Source: Dehalococcoidia bacterium
GTDB taxonomy: Bacteria; Chloroflexota; Dehalococcoidia; SpSt-223
DNA length: 64,000 bases
Direction of reading: 5' to 3'
Assembly: GCA_025054935.1 (NCBI GenBank)
Contig: JANWZD010000004.1
Coordinates: forward strand, 159,120-223,119
Positions 7,975 to 16,546 of this stretch are shown here, in pieces. The notes below the pieces were generated by a model, which did no database searches, was not told where the DNA came from, and worked only from the letters and a program-made list of their open reading frames with translations. The position numbers and the translations under genes were made by a program. Numbering within the stretch: the first letter of the stretch is position 1; each line of letters opens with the position of its first letter.

Positions 7975-9054
7975 ATGGTCGATCGCGGACATCTCGGAAC
8001 CATGCCGCTCGGCGCAGAGCGGGATGACGACTCCTATCTCGATTTTGTTGAAGGCGTGCGCATTTTCACCCAAGCTCAGATCTCGCCGATCGTGGCCCAG
8101 AAATCGAATGAGGCGGTTGCGGCTTACGAGGCGCGAACCGGCGAAAAAGTAACCACTATTGAGAAGCTTCGCGAAGTGCTCGACCCGGTGCCGGTGGTCG
8201 CGACGCGAAATCGTCTCGCCCGCTCCAGCCAAGAGATGATGTGGCAGAAGGTGATCGAGACGTACCGCAAGCGCGAGCCCGAACTGCTGCGCGAACTCGA
8301 GATCGCTGACCGATCGGGCCCGGGCACGGTTGAGTACGACCCCAACTTCCAGCTGCCCGACTACTTCACCAAGGTTGAGTTTCACATTCAGCCGGGGAAC
8401 TACCACGCTGACCCGCTTGCCGGCTACATCTACCACTACGGCACGAAGGTGTTCTTCACCGGCCGCAACAACAACGATGATGTCCAGCGTTCGGCGGTGA
8501 TGTCGTCGCCGCTTCCGAAGGACGGCGTCGTGCGGCGCATTCTTGACCAAGCCTGCTCGATCGGCCAGAGCACGACGGCTTGGAAGGAGCGCTTCCCGCA
8601 GGCGGAGGTGTGGGGCATCGATGCTGGCGCGCCGATGGTGCGCTATGCCCACAAGCGGGCGGTCGATATGGGGCTGGAGGTGCACTTCGCCCAGCGCCTC
8701 GCAGAGGACTGCAAGTTCCCCGACAACTACTTTGACATCGTCTACGCCTTCATCATGTATCACGAAGTGCCGCAGCACATCATGAAGGCGATCATCCGCG
8801 AGACCCACCGCGTCCTCCGGCCGGGCGGCGTCTACATCATCGTCGACTTCCCGACCCGCGGTCCGAACGGCAGGGCGAGCAATCCGGCATCAGACTACTT
8901 CCGCGATTTCGACACCCACGACAACGGCGAGCCGTATGCGAGCGACTTCGTCTACTCCGATTTCCACGGCGAGCTGCGCAAGGTCTTCAGCGAGGTGATC
9001 GAGAACTACGAGGGCGCAAAGACCTTCTTGCCGATGCGGGTGTGCTACAAATAG
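7975..9054 (+). CDS. SAM-dependent methyltransferase, tandem paralogue 2
   Basis: 359 residues with the same two-domain plan as copy 1. It opens DRGHLGTMPLGAERDDDSY and shares FHIQPGNYHADPLAGYIYHY and TGRNNNDDVQR. The SAM site reads ILDQACSIGQSTTAWKERFP, with GIDAG as the acidic loop. It shares long, nearly identical DNA segments with copy 1 in the middle of the gene and with copy 3 near the 3 prime end, suggesting recent duplication or gene conversion. AGAGGGAAC precedes the ATG at 7975. It is bracketed by its own promoter and terminator, so it can be expressed alone. Substrate unknown. Confidence 0.88.
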   Translation: MVDRGHLGTMPLGAERDDDSYLDFVEGVRIFTQAQISPIVAQKSNEAVAAYEARTGEKVTTIEKLREVLDPVPVVATRNRLARSSQEMMWQKVIETYRKREPELLRELEIADRSGPGTVEYDPNFQLPDYFTKVEFHIQPGNYHADPLAGYIYHYGTKVFFTGRNNNDDVQRSAVMSSPLPKDGVVRRILDQACSIGQSTTAWKERFPQAEVWGIDAGAPMVRYAHKRAVDMGLEVHFAQRLAEDCKFPDNYFDIVYAFIMYHEVPQHIMKAIIRETHRVLRPGGVYIIVDFPTRGPNGRASNPASDYFRDFDTHDNGEPYASDFVYSDFHGELRKVFSEVIENYEGAKTFLPMRVCYK

Positions 9055-9087
9055 CTCATCCGTCACGCACCCTCGCTTGAAAGGAAG

Positions 9088-9120
9088 AAAGGCTGGGACT
9101 TAGCGGTCCCAGCCTTTGTT
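9088..9120 (+). terminator. Rho-independent terminator after methyltransferase copy 2
   Basis: Twelve-base perfect stem (9088-9099 with 9106-9117), loop TTAGCG, followed by a T-rich tail that is short and interrupted (TTTGTT). It lies only 19 nt before the next start codon, so it may attenuate rather than fully block transcription into copy 3. Confidence 0.8.
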
Positions 9121-9138
9121 GGCAGAGAAGGGAGAGAG

Positions 9139-10209
9139 ATGGACCGCGGCTTTCTCGGGACGTTGCCTCTGGCGGATGAGCGGGATGACGACTCGTATCT
9201 CGACTTTGTCGAGGGCGTGCGAATCTTCACCCTTACCCAACTGACGCCCGTGATCAAGGAGCGGACTGCGGCGGCGATCGCCGAATATGAGGCGCGCGTC
9301 GGCCGCAAAGCTGCCTCGATCGACGATGCGCGCGCCGCGCTCGACCCCGTGCCCGTGATCGCGACGCGCAACCGCCTGATGCGCTCGAGCCAAGAGATGA
9401 TGTGGCGGCGGATTGCGGAAGTCTATCACCGCCGCGAGGCCGAACTGCTCGCCGAACTCGACCGCTACGACCGGCTTGGGCCGGGCACGGTCGAATGGGA
9501 CCCGAACTTCGTCTACCCCGACTACTACGCCAAGGTCGAGTTTCACATCCAGCCGGGGAACTACCACGCTGACCCCTTGGCGGGCTACATCTACCACTAC
9601 GGCACGAAAATCTTCTACACCGGCCGCAACAACAACGATGACGTTCAGCGCGAATGGGTCAATCTCGCTCCTGTGCCGGCAGATGGGGTCGTTCGCCGCG
9701 TCTTGGACCAGGCCTGCTCTGCGGGGCAGAGCACAACGGCGTTGAAAGAGCGGTTCCCGCAGGCCGAGGTCTGGGGGATCGACATTGCCGCGCCGATGGT
9801 GCGCTATGCCCACAAGCGGGCAGTCGATATGGGCATCGAGGTACACTTCGCCCAGCGCGCCGCCGAAGACACCAAATTCCCCGACAACTTCTTCGACATC
9901 GTCTACTCGCGGATCCTCTTCCACGAGCTGCCGCCCGACATCGCCGAACAGGTCGTCCGCGAGAGCTACCGCATTCTGCGCCCGGGCGGGCTGTTCATCG
10001 TGATCGACTTTGCCAACCGCCCGCCGGGGCTCACCTCGCCGGCAGAGGACTACTTCCGCGATTTCGATACCCACGACAACGGCGAGCCGTACGCGAGCCT
10101 CTTCGTCTACTCCGATTTCACGGGGATGCTCCGCCGCGCCGGCTTCCGCAACGTCATCGAGAACTATACGCCGCACATGTATCAGCCGATGCGCGTCTGC
10201 GAGAAGTAG
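9139..10209 (+). CDS. SAM-dependent methyltransferase, tandem paralogue 3
   Basis: 356 residues, same architecture: DRGFLGTLPLADERDDDSY at the start, FHIQPGNYHADPLAGYIYHY at the domain junction, motif I VLDQACSAGQSTTALKERFP, acidic GIDIA, and the core FPDNFFDIVYSRILFHELPP. The start follows GAAGGGAGAGAG. No separate promoter is evident in the 84-nt gap after copy 2, so it probably relies on read-through past the copy-2 terminator. It converges on the D-aminoacylase gene with only 6 nt between stop codons. Substrate unknown. Confidence 0.88.
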   Translation: MDRGFLGTLPLADERDDDSYLDFVEGVRIFTLTQLTPVIKERTAAAIAEYEARVGRKAASIDDARAALDPVPVIATRNRLMRSSQEMMWRRIAEVYHRREAELLAELDRYDRLGPGTVEWDPNFVYPDYYAKVEFHIQPGNYHADPLAGYIYHYGTKIFYTGRNNNDDVQREWVNLAPVPADGVVRRVLDQACSAGQSTTALKERFPQAEVWGIDIAAPMVRYAHKRAVDMGIEVHFAQRAAEDTKFPDNFFDIVYSRILFHELPPDIAEQVVRESYRILRPGGLFIVIDFANRPPGLTSPAEDYFRDFDTHDNGEPYASLFVYSDFTGMLRRAGFRNVIENYTPHMYQPMRVCEK

Positions 10210-10215
10210 CGAGCT

Positions 10216-11784
10216 TCAGCTGCCGCGCAGCACGCGGCCGGGGAGGACAGCGCGCTGGCCTTCCGGCGCGACGACAACGCGGCCGTTGACGATCACCCAC
10301 TGCACCCCCACTGGGAACCGGTGGGGGTGCTCATACGTTGCGCGGTCGCTGATGGCTGCCGGGTCGAAGATGACAAGGTCAGCAAATGCGCCCGGTGCGA
10401 GGACCCCGCGATCGCGGAGGCCGAACCGGCGCGCAGGCATGCTCGTCATCCGCGGGATGAGCGCTGCCATCTCGCGAAGCGAGCGGCCCTTGAGCAAGCG
10501 GGGGAAGGTGCCGTAGCCGCGCGGATGCGGCTGTCCGCGTCCGAGACGGCCCTGCGGCGCCCGCGCGGCGCTGTCGGTGCCGAAAACAGTCCAAGGATGG
10601 GCGATCGCCGCCGCGACATCGTCATCGCTCAGGACATGGAAAATCGCTCCGACCATCCCCTCGGCAGCGAGCAGCAGGTCGATCACCTCATCGAGAGGAT
10701 GCCGGCCGCTGGCGGCCGCGAGCGCTGCCACTGAGCGGCCCGCAGCGTCGGGGCGGCCGCGAGCGCCAGTGATGACGATGCCTTCCCAGCCTGCGTCGAG
10801 GGCGAGGCTCGGCCAGCCGCCCTCCTCGAAGGCGGCGCGAATGCGCGGCCGAACAGCAGGGTCGCGCAGCCGGGCGAGCAAGGCGTCGGGCCCGCCATCG
10901 TGGAGCCACGGCGGCAAGGTCGCGGCCAGCAGCGTGCTCGCAGCCGTGTAGGGGTAGACATCCCACCCGAGGTCGACCCCGCTGGCGCGCAGGGCGTCGA
11001 GCCACGCCAGCGTCGCGGCGAGCGTTCCCCGCTGCAGCGCGCCGCTCGCCTTCAAATGGGAGATCTGCAGCCGCGCTCCGCTTGTGCGCGCTGTCGTCAC
11101 TGCCTCGTCGATGGCGGCGCGCAGCCCTCGCCCCTCATCGCGCAGGTGGGTTGCGTAGATCCCGCGGCCGGCAACGACCTGGGCGAGCGCGGTGATCTCC
11201 GCTGGCGATGCGAACGCGCCGGGCGTATAGGCGAGCCCGGTCGACAATCCGATCGCGCCCTCGCGCAGCGACCGATCGAGCAGCCGCTGCATCGCTCGGA
11301 TCTCCGCAGCATCAGCTGGGCGTGCCGCAGCGCCGATGACAGAGTGCCGCAGCGCGTCGTGCCCAACGAGCATCGCGATATTGATCGCCACGCCTTCCGC
11401 TTCGACCGCACTCAAGTACTCTCCGACTGACCGCCAGCGGAGGGAAACGCCCAGGCGGTCGAGTTCGGCGGCCGTGAGGGCGACCGCCGGCCCGGCCAGC
11501 GGGGCGAGGCTGGCGCCGCAGTTGCCGAGTACTTCGGTTGTGATGCCCTGCCGGACTTTGCTCTCCATGGCGCGGTTCAGAAACAGCGCTGAGTCCGAAT
11601 GACCGTGCACGTCGATAAAGCCCGGGGCGACAACGCAGCCGGTTGCGTCGAGAACCGCTGCGGCGCGCTCGGGGGCGGTTCCGATCGCGGCGATCCGGTC
11701 GCCGCTGACGGCGACATCGCAGCGCTGCGCCGGCGTTCCGGTGCCGTCAAGAACAAGGCCGCCCGTGATGAGCAGATCGACCAT
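10216..11784 (-). CDS. N-acyl-D-amino-acid deacylase (D-aminoacylase-type amidohydrolase)
   Basis: 522 residues, metal-dependent amidohydrolase of the D-aminoacylase/dihydroorotase group, which hydrolyses N-acyl-D-amino acids or related amides in the cytosol. It begins MVDLLITGGLVLDGTGTPA, has the metal motif PGFIDVHGHSD, then GITTEVLGNCG, YATHLRDEG, LQISHLKASG and FGTDSAARAP, all in family order. The ATG at 11784 matches the family start; upstream in-frame codons to 12099 give only low-complexity arginine-rich sequence overlapping the divergent gene. It is a single-gene unit. Exact substrate cannot be read from the sequence. Confidence 0.9.
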   Translation of the reverse strand: MVDLLITGGLVLDGTGTPAQRCDVAVSGDRIAAIGTAPERAAAVLDATGCVVAPGFIDVHGHSDSALFLNRAMESKVRQGITTEVLGNCGASLAPLAGPAVALTAAELDRLGVSLRWRSVGEYLSAVEAEGVAINIAMLVGHDALRHSVIGAAARPADAAEIRAMQRLLDRSLREGAIGLSTGLAYTPGAFASPAEITALAQVVAGRGIYATHLRDEGRGLRAAIDEAVTTARTSGARLQISHLKASGALQRGTLAATLAWLDALRASGVDLGWDVYPYTAASTLLAATLPPWLHDGGPDALLARLRDPAVRPRIRAAFEEGGWPSLALDAGWEGIVITGARGRPDAAGRSVAALAAASGRHPLDEVIDLLLAAEGMVGAIFHVLSDDDVAAAIAHPWTVFGTDSAARAPQGRLGRGQPHPRGYGTFPRLLKGRSLREMAALIPRMTSMPARRFGLRDRGVLAPGAFADLVIFDPAAISDRATYEHPHRFPVGVQWVIVNGRVVVAPEGQRAVLPGRVLRGS

Positions 11785-11847
11785 CGCGCGTGACGATAGC
11801 AGTTGTCTCCTGGGCCGGCGAGCCGCTTGTTCGCTGTGGAAGGAGCC

Positions 11848-11862
11848 TGGTAGCCTCAACCG
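11848..11862 (+). promoter_or_regulatory. Extended -10 directly before the start codon at 11863
   Basis: TGG-TAGCCT (11848-11856) fits TGN-TANNNT and is followed by 6 nt and then ATG, the geometry of a leaderless transcript. GGAG at 11842-11845 is too far upstream for an ideal ribosome-binding site. Confidence 0.35.
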
Positions 11863-12606
11863 ATGGCTGAGCAGGAGTGGGAAGCGCGCTGCCGCGAAGT
11901 TGAGCAGCTGCTTAGCGCGCTCTCGCCGCCGGATGACGACAGAGTGCGCTGGGCCCTCGGCGCGGCCCGGCTGTGGTGGGAAGCTGCCGCGTGCGCGCAT
12001 TGGTCGGGCGACGACGCTGGGCGCGAGCGCGCGCTGGGTCACGCTGCGGCCGCCTTCGACCAGCTGGCTGTCGCGCTTCGCGACGAGTACGAAGGGCACC
12101 CCCTTGTCGACGTTGAGGTCATCCTCGACGGGATCCTAATCGCGTGGGCAGCAGGACGGGACGAGGTGGCAGAACGGCTGGGACGGCTGCCGACCCAGCG
12201 CTTCCGGCCGCGTGGCCGCGCCAAGCCGGACGAGCCGCTGATGTTCGCCACCTTCGCCGTGGCGAGTGCTGCCCGCGGCAACGCGCCGGCGCGTGACCGC
12301 GCGATTGCCAACGCGCGCGAGGCGATCGCCGCGGGGCGGACGGCCGACCTGACGCGAGCCCGCGGGGCGATCGCCCCGTTGCTCGACGGAGTGGAGGCGG
12401 TCGCCCGCGGGCGGGGCAAAGCGCTCGAGCGCGCCCTCAGCAAGCTGGTCCGCTATCACCGCTGGCGGTATCGTGAGCGCGAAACCCCGCTGGCGGCGCT
12501 CGATGTCCGCGGGAGCGCACTGGCGCGCTGGGCGGCACGCTGCGGCGTGAGCTGCCAGGTCACCGACCCTCTCCTTGCGCCAGTGGCGGCTGGAGCGACG
12601 CGGTGA
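11863..12606 (+). CDS. Hypothetical alpha-helical protein
   Basis: 247 residues, no signal peptide or membrane segment. It is rich in Ala, Arg and Glu and looks like stacked amphipathic helices (for example RALGHAAAAFDQLAVALRD and the ALERALSKLVRYHRWRYRE stretch). The closing LAALDVRGSALARWAARCG is weakly reminiscent of Imm49-type proteins, where a similar Asp...Ala-Arg-Trp segment occurs, but I cannot confirm this. Its stop overlaps the GTG of the PLP dehydratase by 4 nt, so the two are co-translated. Function unknown. Confidence 0.7.
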   Translation: MAEQEWEARCREVEQLLSALSPPDDDRVRWALGAARLWWEAAACAHWSGDDAGRERALGHAAAAFDQLAVALRDEYEGHPLVDVEVILDGILIAWAAGRDEVAERLGRLPTQRFRPRGRAKPDEPLMFATFAVASAARGNAPARDRAIANAREAIAAGRTADLTRARGAIAPLLDGVEAVARGRGKALERALSKLVRYHRWRYRERETPLAALDVRGSALARWAARCGVSCQVTDPLLAPVAAGATR

Positions 12607-13565
12607 GCCTCGATCTCGACGACGTGCGGGCAGCGGGAGCGCTTCTTGCAGGAATTGCCCATCGCACGCCGGTGCTCACCTCGCGGACCCTCAACGCAGT
12701 GACCGGCCGACAGGTCTTCTTGAAGTGCGAGAACATGCAGCGCAGCGGCTCGTTCAAGTTTCGCGGTGCCTACACTGCGCTCTCGCGCCTCAGCCCGAGC
12801 TGCCGCCGGGCCGGCGTCGTGGCCTTCTCGTCCGGGAATCACGCTCAGGCGGTCGCCCTCGCTGGTCGGCTGCTCGGCGTGCCGACCACCATTTTTATGC
12901 CGACCGATGCGCCTGCCGCGAAGGTAGCCGCGACGAGAAGCTACGGAGCGGCGATCCGCTGGTACGACCGGGAGACCGAGGACCGGGCGGCGCTGGCGGC
13001 GGAGTTTGCTGCCGCGATGGGGGCGACCCTGCTCCCGCCGTTCGATCATCCGGACATCATCGCGGGGCAAGGAACCGCTGCTCTCGAACTGCTGGAGGAG
13101 ATCCCCGACCTCGACACGATGCTCGTGCCGGTTGGCGGCGGGGGATTGATCGCCGGCTCGCTGCTGGTCACCGCCGGACGCGGGGTCGCGGTCTTTGGGG
13201 TCGAGCCGGCGGCCGCTGACGATACGACACAGTCGCTTCGGGCAGGACGACGAGTGGCGATCTCCCCGCCCCAGACGATCGCCGACGGGCTGCGCGCAAC
13301 TATGCCGGGGGAACTAACCTTCCCGATCCTCCAGCGCTGCGTCGCAGGGATCCTCACCGTTTCCGAGGAGGCGATCGCCGCGGCAGTTCGGTTCCTCCTG
13401 CTGCGGCTGAAGCTGCTCGTTGAACCAAGCGGCGCCGTCGGCGTTGCCGCGTTGCTCAGCGGCACGCTTCGGGGCGGACGGCGCGTGGGGGTCATCCTCT
13501 CGGGGGGAAATGTCGACCCGGGAGCGCTGGCGGCGCTTCTCGTCGGCGAGAGTGGGGGGGCCTAG
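12603..13565 (+). CDS. PLP-dependent threonine/serine dehydratase (or serine racemase-like)
   Basis: 320 residues, fold type II PLP enzyme that deaminates Thr/Ser to the 2-oxo acid or racemises serine. SGSFKFRGA carries the Schiff-base lysine, SSGNHAQAVA the substrate loop, VPVGGGGLIAG the phosphate-binding glycine loop, and ILSGGNVD the C-terminal core. There is no ACT regulatory domain, so it is the short catabolic type rather than the biosynthetic IlvA. GTG start overlaps the preceding gene by 4 nt. Its stop codon is interleaved with that of trkA in a CTAG palindrome. Confidence 0.92.
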   Translation: MSLDLDDVRAAGALLAGIAHRTPVLTSRTLNAVTGRQVFLKCENMQRSGSFKFRGAYTALSRLSPSCRRAGVVAFSSGNHAQAVALAGRLLGVPTTIFMPTDAPAAKVAATRSYGAAIRWYDRETEDRAALAAEFAAAMGATLLPPFDHPDIIAGQGTAALELLEEIPDLDTMLVPVGGGGLIAGSLLVTAGRGVAVFGVEPAAADDTTQSLRAGRRVAISPPQTIADGLRATMPGELTFPILQRCVAGILTVSEEAIAAAVRFLLLRLKLLVEPSGAVGVAALLSGTLRGGRRVGVILSGGNVDPGALAALLVGESGGA

Positions 13566-14224
13566 ACGCCGGCGAGCATGCGGCGCAGCCGCGTCTCTTG
13601 GTCGATCGGGGTGACCGCAATCAACTCATCGCCGGGCATCAGGACGAGGGACGGGTTCGGCGCTTGGGGGCCGCCTCGTGACGTAATGACGACCGAGATG
13701 AAGGCCCCCGCCGGCAGCAGCACATCGCCGAGGCGCTGCCCGCGGACCGGGCTGTCATCGCCAATGACGATGTCGACGATCTCCATCCCAAACCGCGAGA
13801 GATCCATCAGATGCATGAGAGGATGCTGCGGCACTTCGTGCTCGATATGTTCGAGAATGACTTGGGTGCTGCTGACGGGCGCGTCGATGCCCAACAGACG
13901 GAAGATGCGGTCGTTCTTCGGGTTGTTGATGCGCGCGATGGTCCGGCGGACGCCGAAGCGCACTTTCGCGACTTGGCAGCTGACGAGGTTGTCTTCGTCT
14001 TCGCCTGTCACTGCGATGAAGACGTCGGCGCGGCCGGCCCCGACATCTTCGAGCGTGGCTGCTTCGCAGCCATCGCCGCGAACGCAGACGCTGCCGAGGT
14101 CTTCATTGATCCGTTCGCAAGTGCGGGCGTCTTTTTCGATGAGCAGGACTTCGTGCCCTTCGGCGATCAGCTCTTTGGCGAGGTGGTAACCCACTTGGCC
14201 GCCGCCAACGATGATGATGTACAT
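13562..14224 (-). CDS. trkA: TrkA/KtrA-type potassium-uptake regulator (RCK_N + RCK_C)
   Basis: 220 residues. The N-terminal Rossmann (RCK_N) domain begins MYIIIVGGGQVGYHLAKEL with an acidic NAD(H)-binding residue in LIEKD; residues ~135-218 form an RCK_C ligand domain (PVRGQRLGDVLLP ... LMPGDELIAVTP). Such proteins form gating rings on Trk/Ktr potassium transporters at the membrane. No membrane subunit is next to it. It is the last gene of a three-gene minus-strand unit (uspA-like, RCK_N protein, trkA) with 5 nt to the preceding gene. Confidence 0.92.
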   Translation of the reverse strand: MYIIIVGGGQVGYHLAKELIAEGHEVLLIEKDARTCERINEDLGSVCVRGDGCEAATLEDVGAGRADVFIAVTGEDEDNLVSCQVAKVRFGVRRTIARINNPKNDRIFRLLGIDAPVSSTQVILEHIEHEVPQHPLMHLMDLSRFGMEIVDIVIGDDSPVRGQRLGDVLLPAGAFISVVITSRGGPQAPNPSLVLMPGDELIAVTPIDQETRLRRMLAGV

Positions 14225-14229
14225 CGCGC

Positions 14230-14661
14230 TTACCGACCGATGGGCGGCAGGGCCGGGGTCGGCTTGCCGACAACAAGGGCGTACATGTAGTGAGCGCCGA
14301 CGACGGTTGGTGAGAACGTCTCTAAGCCGAGTTCGCGGTACATCTGCTCGCGAATGGGGTCGTAGATCCGGCTGACGACGCGCCGCACGCCGAAGATGTG
14401 CTTGGCGATCTGCGCCGCCATGACGTTGCGGTTATCGCCTTGCGTGGCGGCGACAAAGACGTCAGCTTCCGCAATGCCAGCGCGAACGAGGACGTCTTGG
14501 TCAGTGCCATTCCCGACGAGGGCGGTGCCCCGGAATGTCGCGGGCAGGCGGCGGAAGGAGTACGGGTCGATGTCGAGGATCGTGACGTGATGCCCTTCGT
14601 CGTCGAGTAGTTTGGCGAGGGTGGCGCCGACGCGGCCGCAGCCCATGATGATGACGTTCAT
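14230..14661 (-). CDS. TrkA-N (RCK_N) domain protein without RCK_C
   Basis: 143 residues: a stand-alone NAD(H)-binding RCK_N domain (MNVIIMGCGRVGATLAKLL; LDIDP; VGNGTDQDVLVRAGI; IAKHIFGVRRVVSRIYDP) with only a short tail. It lacks the RCK_C domain of its neighbour, so it could pair with it as a hetero-oligomeric gating ring, as proposed for split KtrA/TrkA systems. Its ATG overlaps the stop of the UspA gene by 4 nt. Confidence 0.88.
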   Translation of the reverse strand: MNVIIMGCGRVGATLAKLLDDEGHHVTILDIDPYSFRRLPATFRGTALVGNGTDQDVLVRAGIAEADVFVAATQGDNRNVMAAQIAKHIFGVRRVVSRIYDPIREQMYRELGLETFSPTVVGAHYMYALVVGKPTPALPPIGR

Positions 14662-15107
14662 CGCCGCAGCGCCTCAACCGGTGCCGGCTCGCGCAAGACC
14701 CAAACCGCGCACGGGGCGTGTTTCAAGACATAGGGCATCGTTCGCCCCGGGTCGAATTCGCCGAAGCGGCGCTTGTAGCTGGTGCCCATGATAATCAAGT
14801 CGACATCGCGCTCAATCGCTTCGTCGACGATCGCCGGGCCGACTTCGCGCGCCTGCATCAGCTCCGTGCTGATCGCAAAGTCGTGGCGCGCCGCCGCCTC
14901 TTCTGCCGTCTGGAGGACGCGCTCACCTCGTTGCAGCTCTTCGTCAATTTCGACGTCGATCGGCAACGATCGCTTCACTTCGATAACGTAAATCGCGAAG
15001 ACCTGACCACGATCGCGTTTTGCAAGCGTGCAGGCCAACCCGATTGCCTCTGCATCGGTCGGATAGCCCTTCACGGGCACAAGAATCCGGCGAAAACGGG
15101 TCGCCAC
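14658..15107 (-). CDS. Universal stress protein (UspA) family
   Basis: About 149 residues from a GTG at 15107, preceded by a G-rich stretch; a TTG at 15146 would add 13 residues. RRILVPVKGYPTDAEAIGLA is the usual Usp beginning and VDLIIMGTSY plus HAPCAVWVLREP the usual end. The classical ATP loop G-x2-G-x9-G-S/T is not clearly present (GTSYKRRFGEFDPGRT), so nucleotide binding is uncertain. It heads the operon with two TrkA-type proteins, suggesting a link to ion homeostasis. Confidence 0.85.
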   Translation of the reverse strand: MATRFRRILVPVKGYPTDAEAIGLACTLAKRDRGQVFAIYVIEVKRSLPIDVEIDEELQRGERVLQTAEEAAARHDFAISTELMQAREVGPAIVDEAIERDVDLIIMGTSYKRRFGEFDPGRTMPYVLKHAPCAVWVLREPAPVEALRR

Positions 15108-15187
15108 ACTCGCCCCCGATTCTTTCCCTTCTGCCGCTCCACGCAACAGAAGCGTATGAAATTATACCGACGCCCAAAAACGAGGTG

Positions 15188-16480
15188 CTATGCATTCGGC
15201 CCGATCCCGCGGAGGACAAGCCCCGTCCTCATCTTCGGGTAGAAGTAGGTCGACTTGTGCGGCATTCGATCCCCTGCTGCCGCAACCGCCCGAATCGTGC
15301 GCGGGTCGGGCGGGCTGAGAAACGCCGCAAGCTGAAGGTCGCCGCGGCGTACTCCCTCGAGCGCGCCCGCGCCATCCCGCGTAAAGCGCACCCGCCCCTC
15401 CCCTTCGCGGTCGACGTCGAGGTCGAGCAACGGTGCGAGAAAGAGGTAGTGGAGCGCCACAAGGTCGAGATGTCGCCACGCAGCGGACCGAGCCGGGAGC
15501 CGATCCTCCCACGCTCCCTTTGGGGTCAGGATCGACGCTTGGCCAGCCGGCAGCCCGGCGACTGCGAAGGCTGGCTGCCGCGCGCGGCAAAGCGCTGCCT
15601 CGATCTGCTCAAAGCGTATCTCGTCGAGCCGGCCAAGCGGCTCGATGGTGAACCCTTCGGCGGCGCGCGCCTCGAGCGTGGCGAGCCGGGGCGGGTCGAC
15701 GCCCTGGACGGTGCGGTGCGTCGGATAGACGCGCAGTCCGGGGTCATCCTCGGCGACAAGCGCGATCAGGATGCCATCCGCGCCGGGCGGGGCAGCGGGC
15801 TGAGCGCTGTAGCCGAGCGCGGTTTCGTAGCGGTGATGTCCATCGGCGATCAGCACGGGCTGATCAGCGAGCGCACGGGTCACGGCGGCGATAATCGCCG
15901 CATCGCGCACGACCCAGAGCCGGTGGCGCTCGCCCGCTTCGTCGACAAAGTCGGCGTCCGGCGGGGAGGCGATCACGCGGTCCGTCGCCGCTCGCGCTGC
16001 CTTTTCCGGGTCGGGGTAAAGCCCGAAGATCGGGCTGGTATTTGCTTGGACCGTCCGCAGGAGTTCGAACCGATCTGCCTTCGGGGCAGCCATCGTCTCC
16101 TCGTGCGGCAGGACGACGCCGCTCGCCCACGGCTCGAGCTTGAGGTCGACGAGGAGGGCGCGCCGCCGAGCGCGCCCTTCGCGGGTCGTGAATTCCTGCT
16201 CGTAGAGGTAAAACGCCGGCGCGGGGTCCTGCACGAGAATGCCTTCGGCGCGCCAGCGGTCGAGATCGGCACGGGCACGGGTGTAGCGGTTGTCGTGCGG
16301 GGAGTCGTCGGGCCGGGTCTCCCCAAACTCGACCCGGATGATGTTGTAGGGGCTGCGTTCGTAGAAGCGGCGCTGCTCCTCCGGGCTGATCACGTCGTAG
16401 GGGGGACAGGTGACGTCGGCGAGATTGCCAATCCGGTGGAGATTGTAGCGCCAGCCGCGAAACGGCCGGATCGTGGCCAT
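15188..16480 (-). CDS. DUF1015 family protein
   Basis: 430 residues, the normal length of this family. Hallmarks: opening MATIRPFRGWRYN, VTCPPYDVISPEEQ, SPYNIIRVEFGE, LIADGHHRYETALGY, and the C-terminal YFYPKMRTGLVLR. The family is predicted to be an enzyme (related to HTH-linked or phosphatase-like proteins in some annotations), but its reaction is not established. ATG at 16480 is the family start; an in-frame extension to 16609 overlaps rnhB and is unlikely. Divergent from rnhB with about 66 nt between starts. Confidence 0.9.
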   Translation of the reverse strand: MATIRPFRGWRYNLHRIGNLADVTCPPYDVISPEEQRRFYERSPYNIIRVEFGETRPDDSPHDNRYTRARADLDRWRAEGILVQDPAPAFYLYEQEFTTREGRARRRALLVDLKLEPWASGVVLPHEETMAAPKADRFELLRTVQANTSPIFGLYPDPEKAARAATDRVIASPPDADFVDEAGERHRLWVVRDAAIIAAVTRALADQPVLIADGHHRYETALGYSAQPAAPPGADGILIALVAEDDPGLRVYPTHRTVQGVDPPRLATLEARAAEGFTIEPLGRLDEIRFEQIEAALCRARQPAFAVAGLPAGQASILTPKGAWEDRLPARSAAWRHLDLVALHYLFLAPLLDLDVDREGEGRVRFTRDGAGALEGVRRGDLQLAAFLSPPDPRTIRAVAAAGDRMPHKSTYFYPKMRTGLVLRGIGPNA

Positions 16481-16546
16481 ACTGTCCTCGAAGCGAGTGT
16501 CGCGGAACGTATACCATACCGCTCGCCGAGATTCCCGTGAGGGCCT

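Noticed and set aside
15020..16540. 506-codon plus-strand frame
   Set aside because: Antisense to the DUF1015 gene, which has the full family signature.
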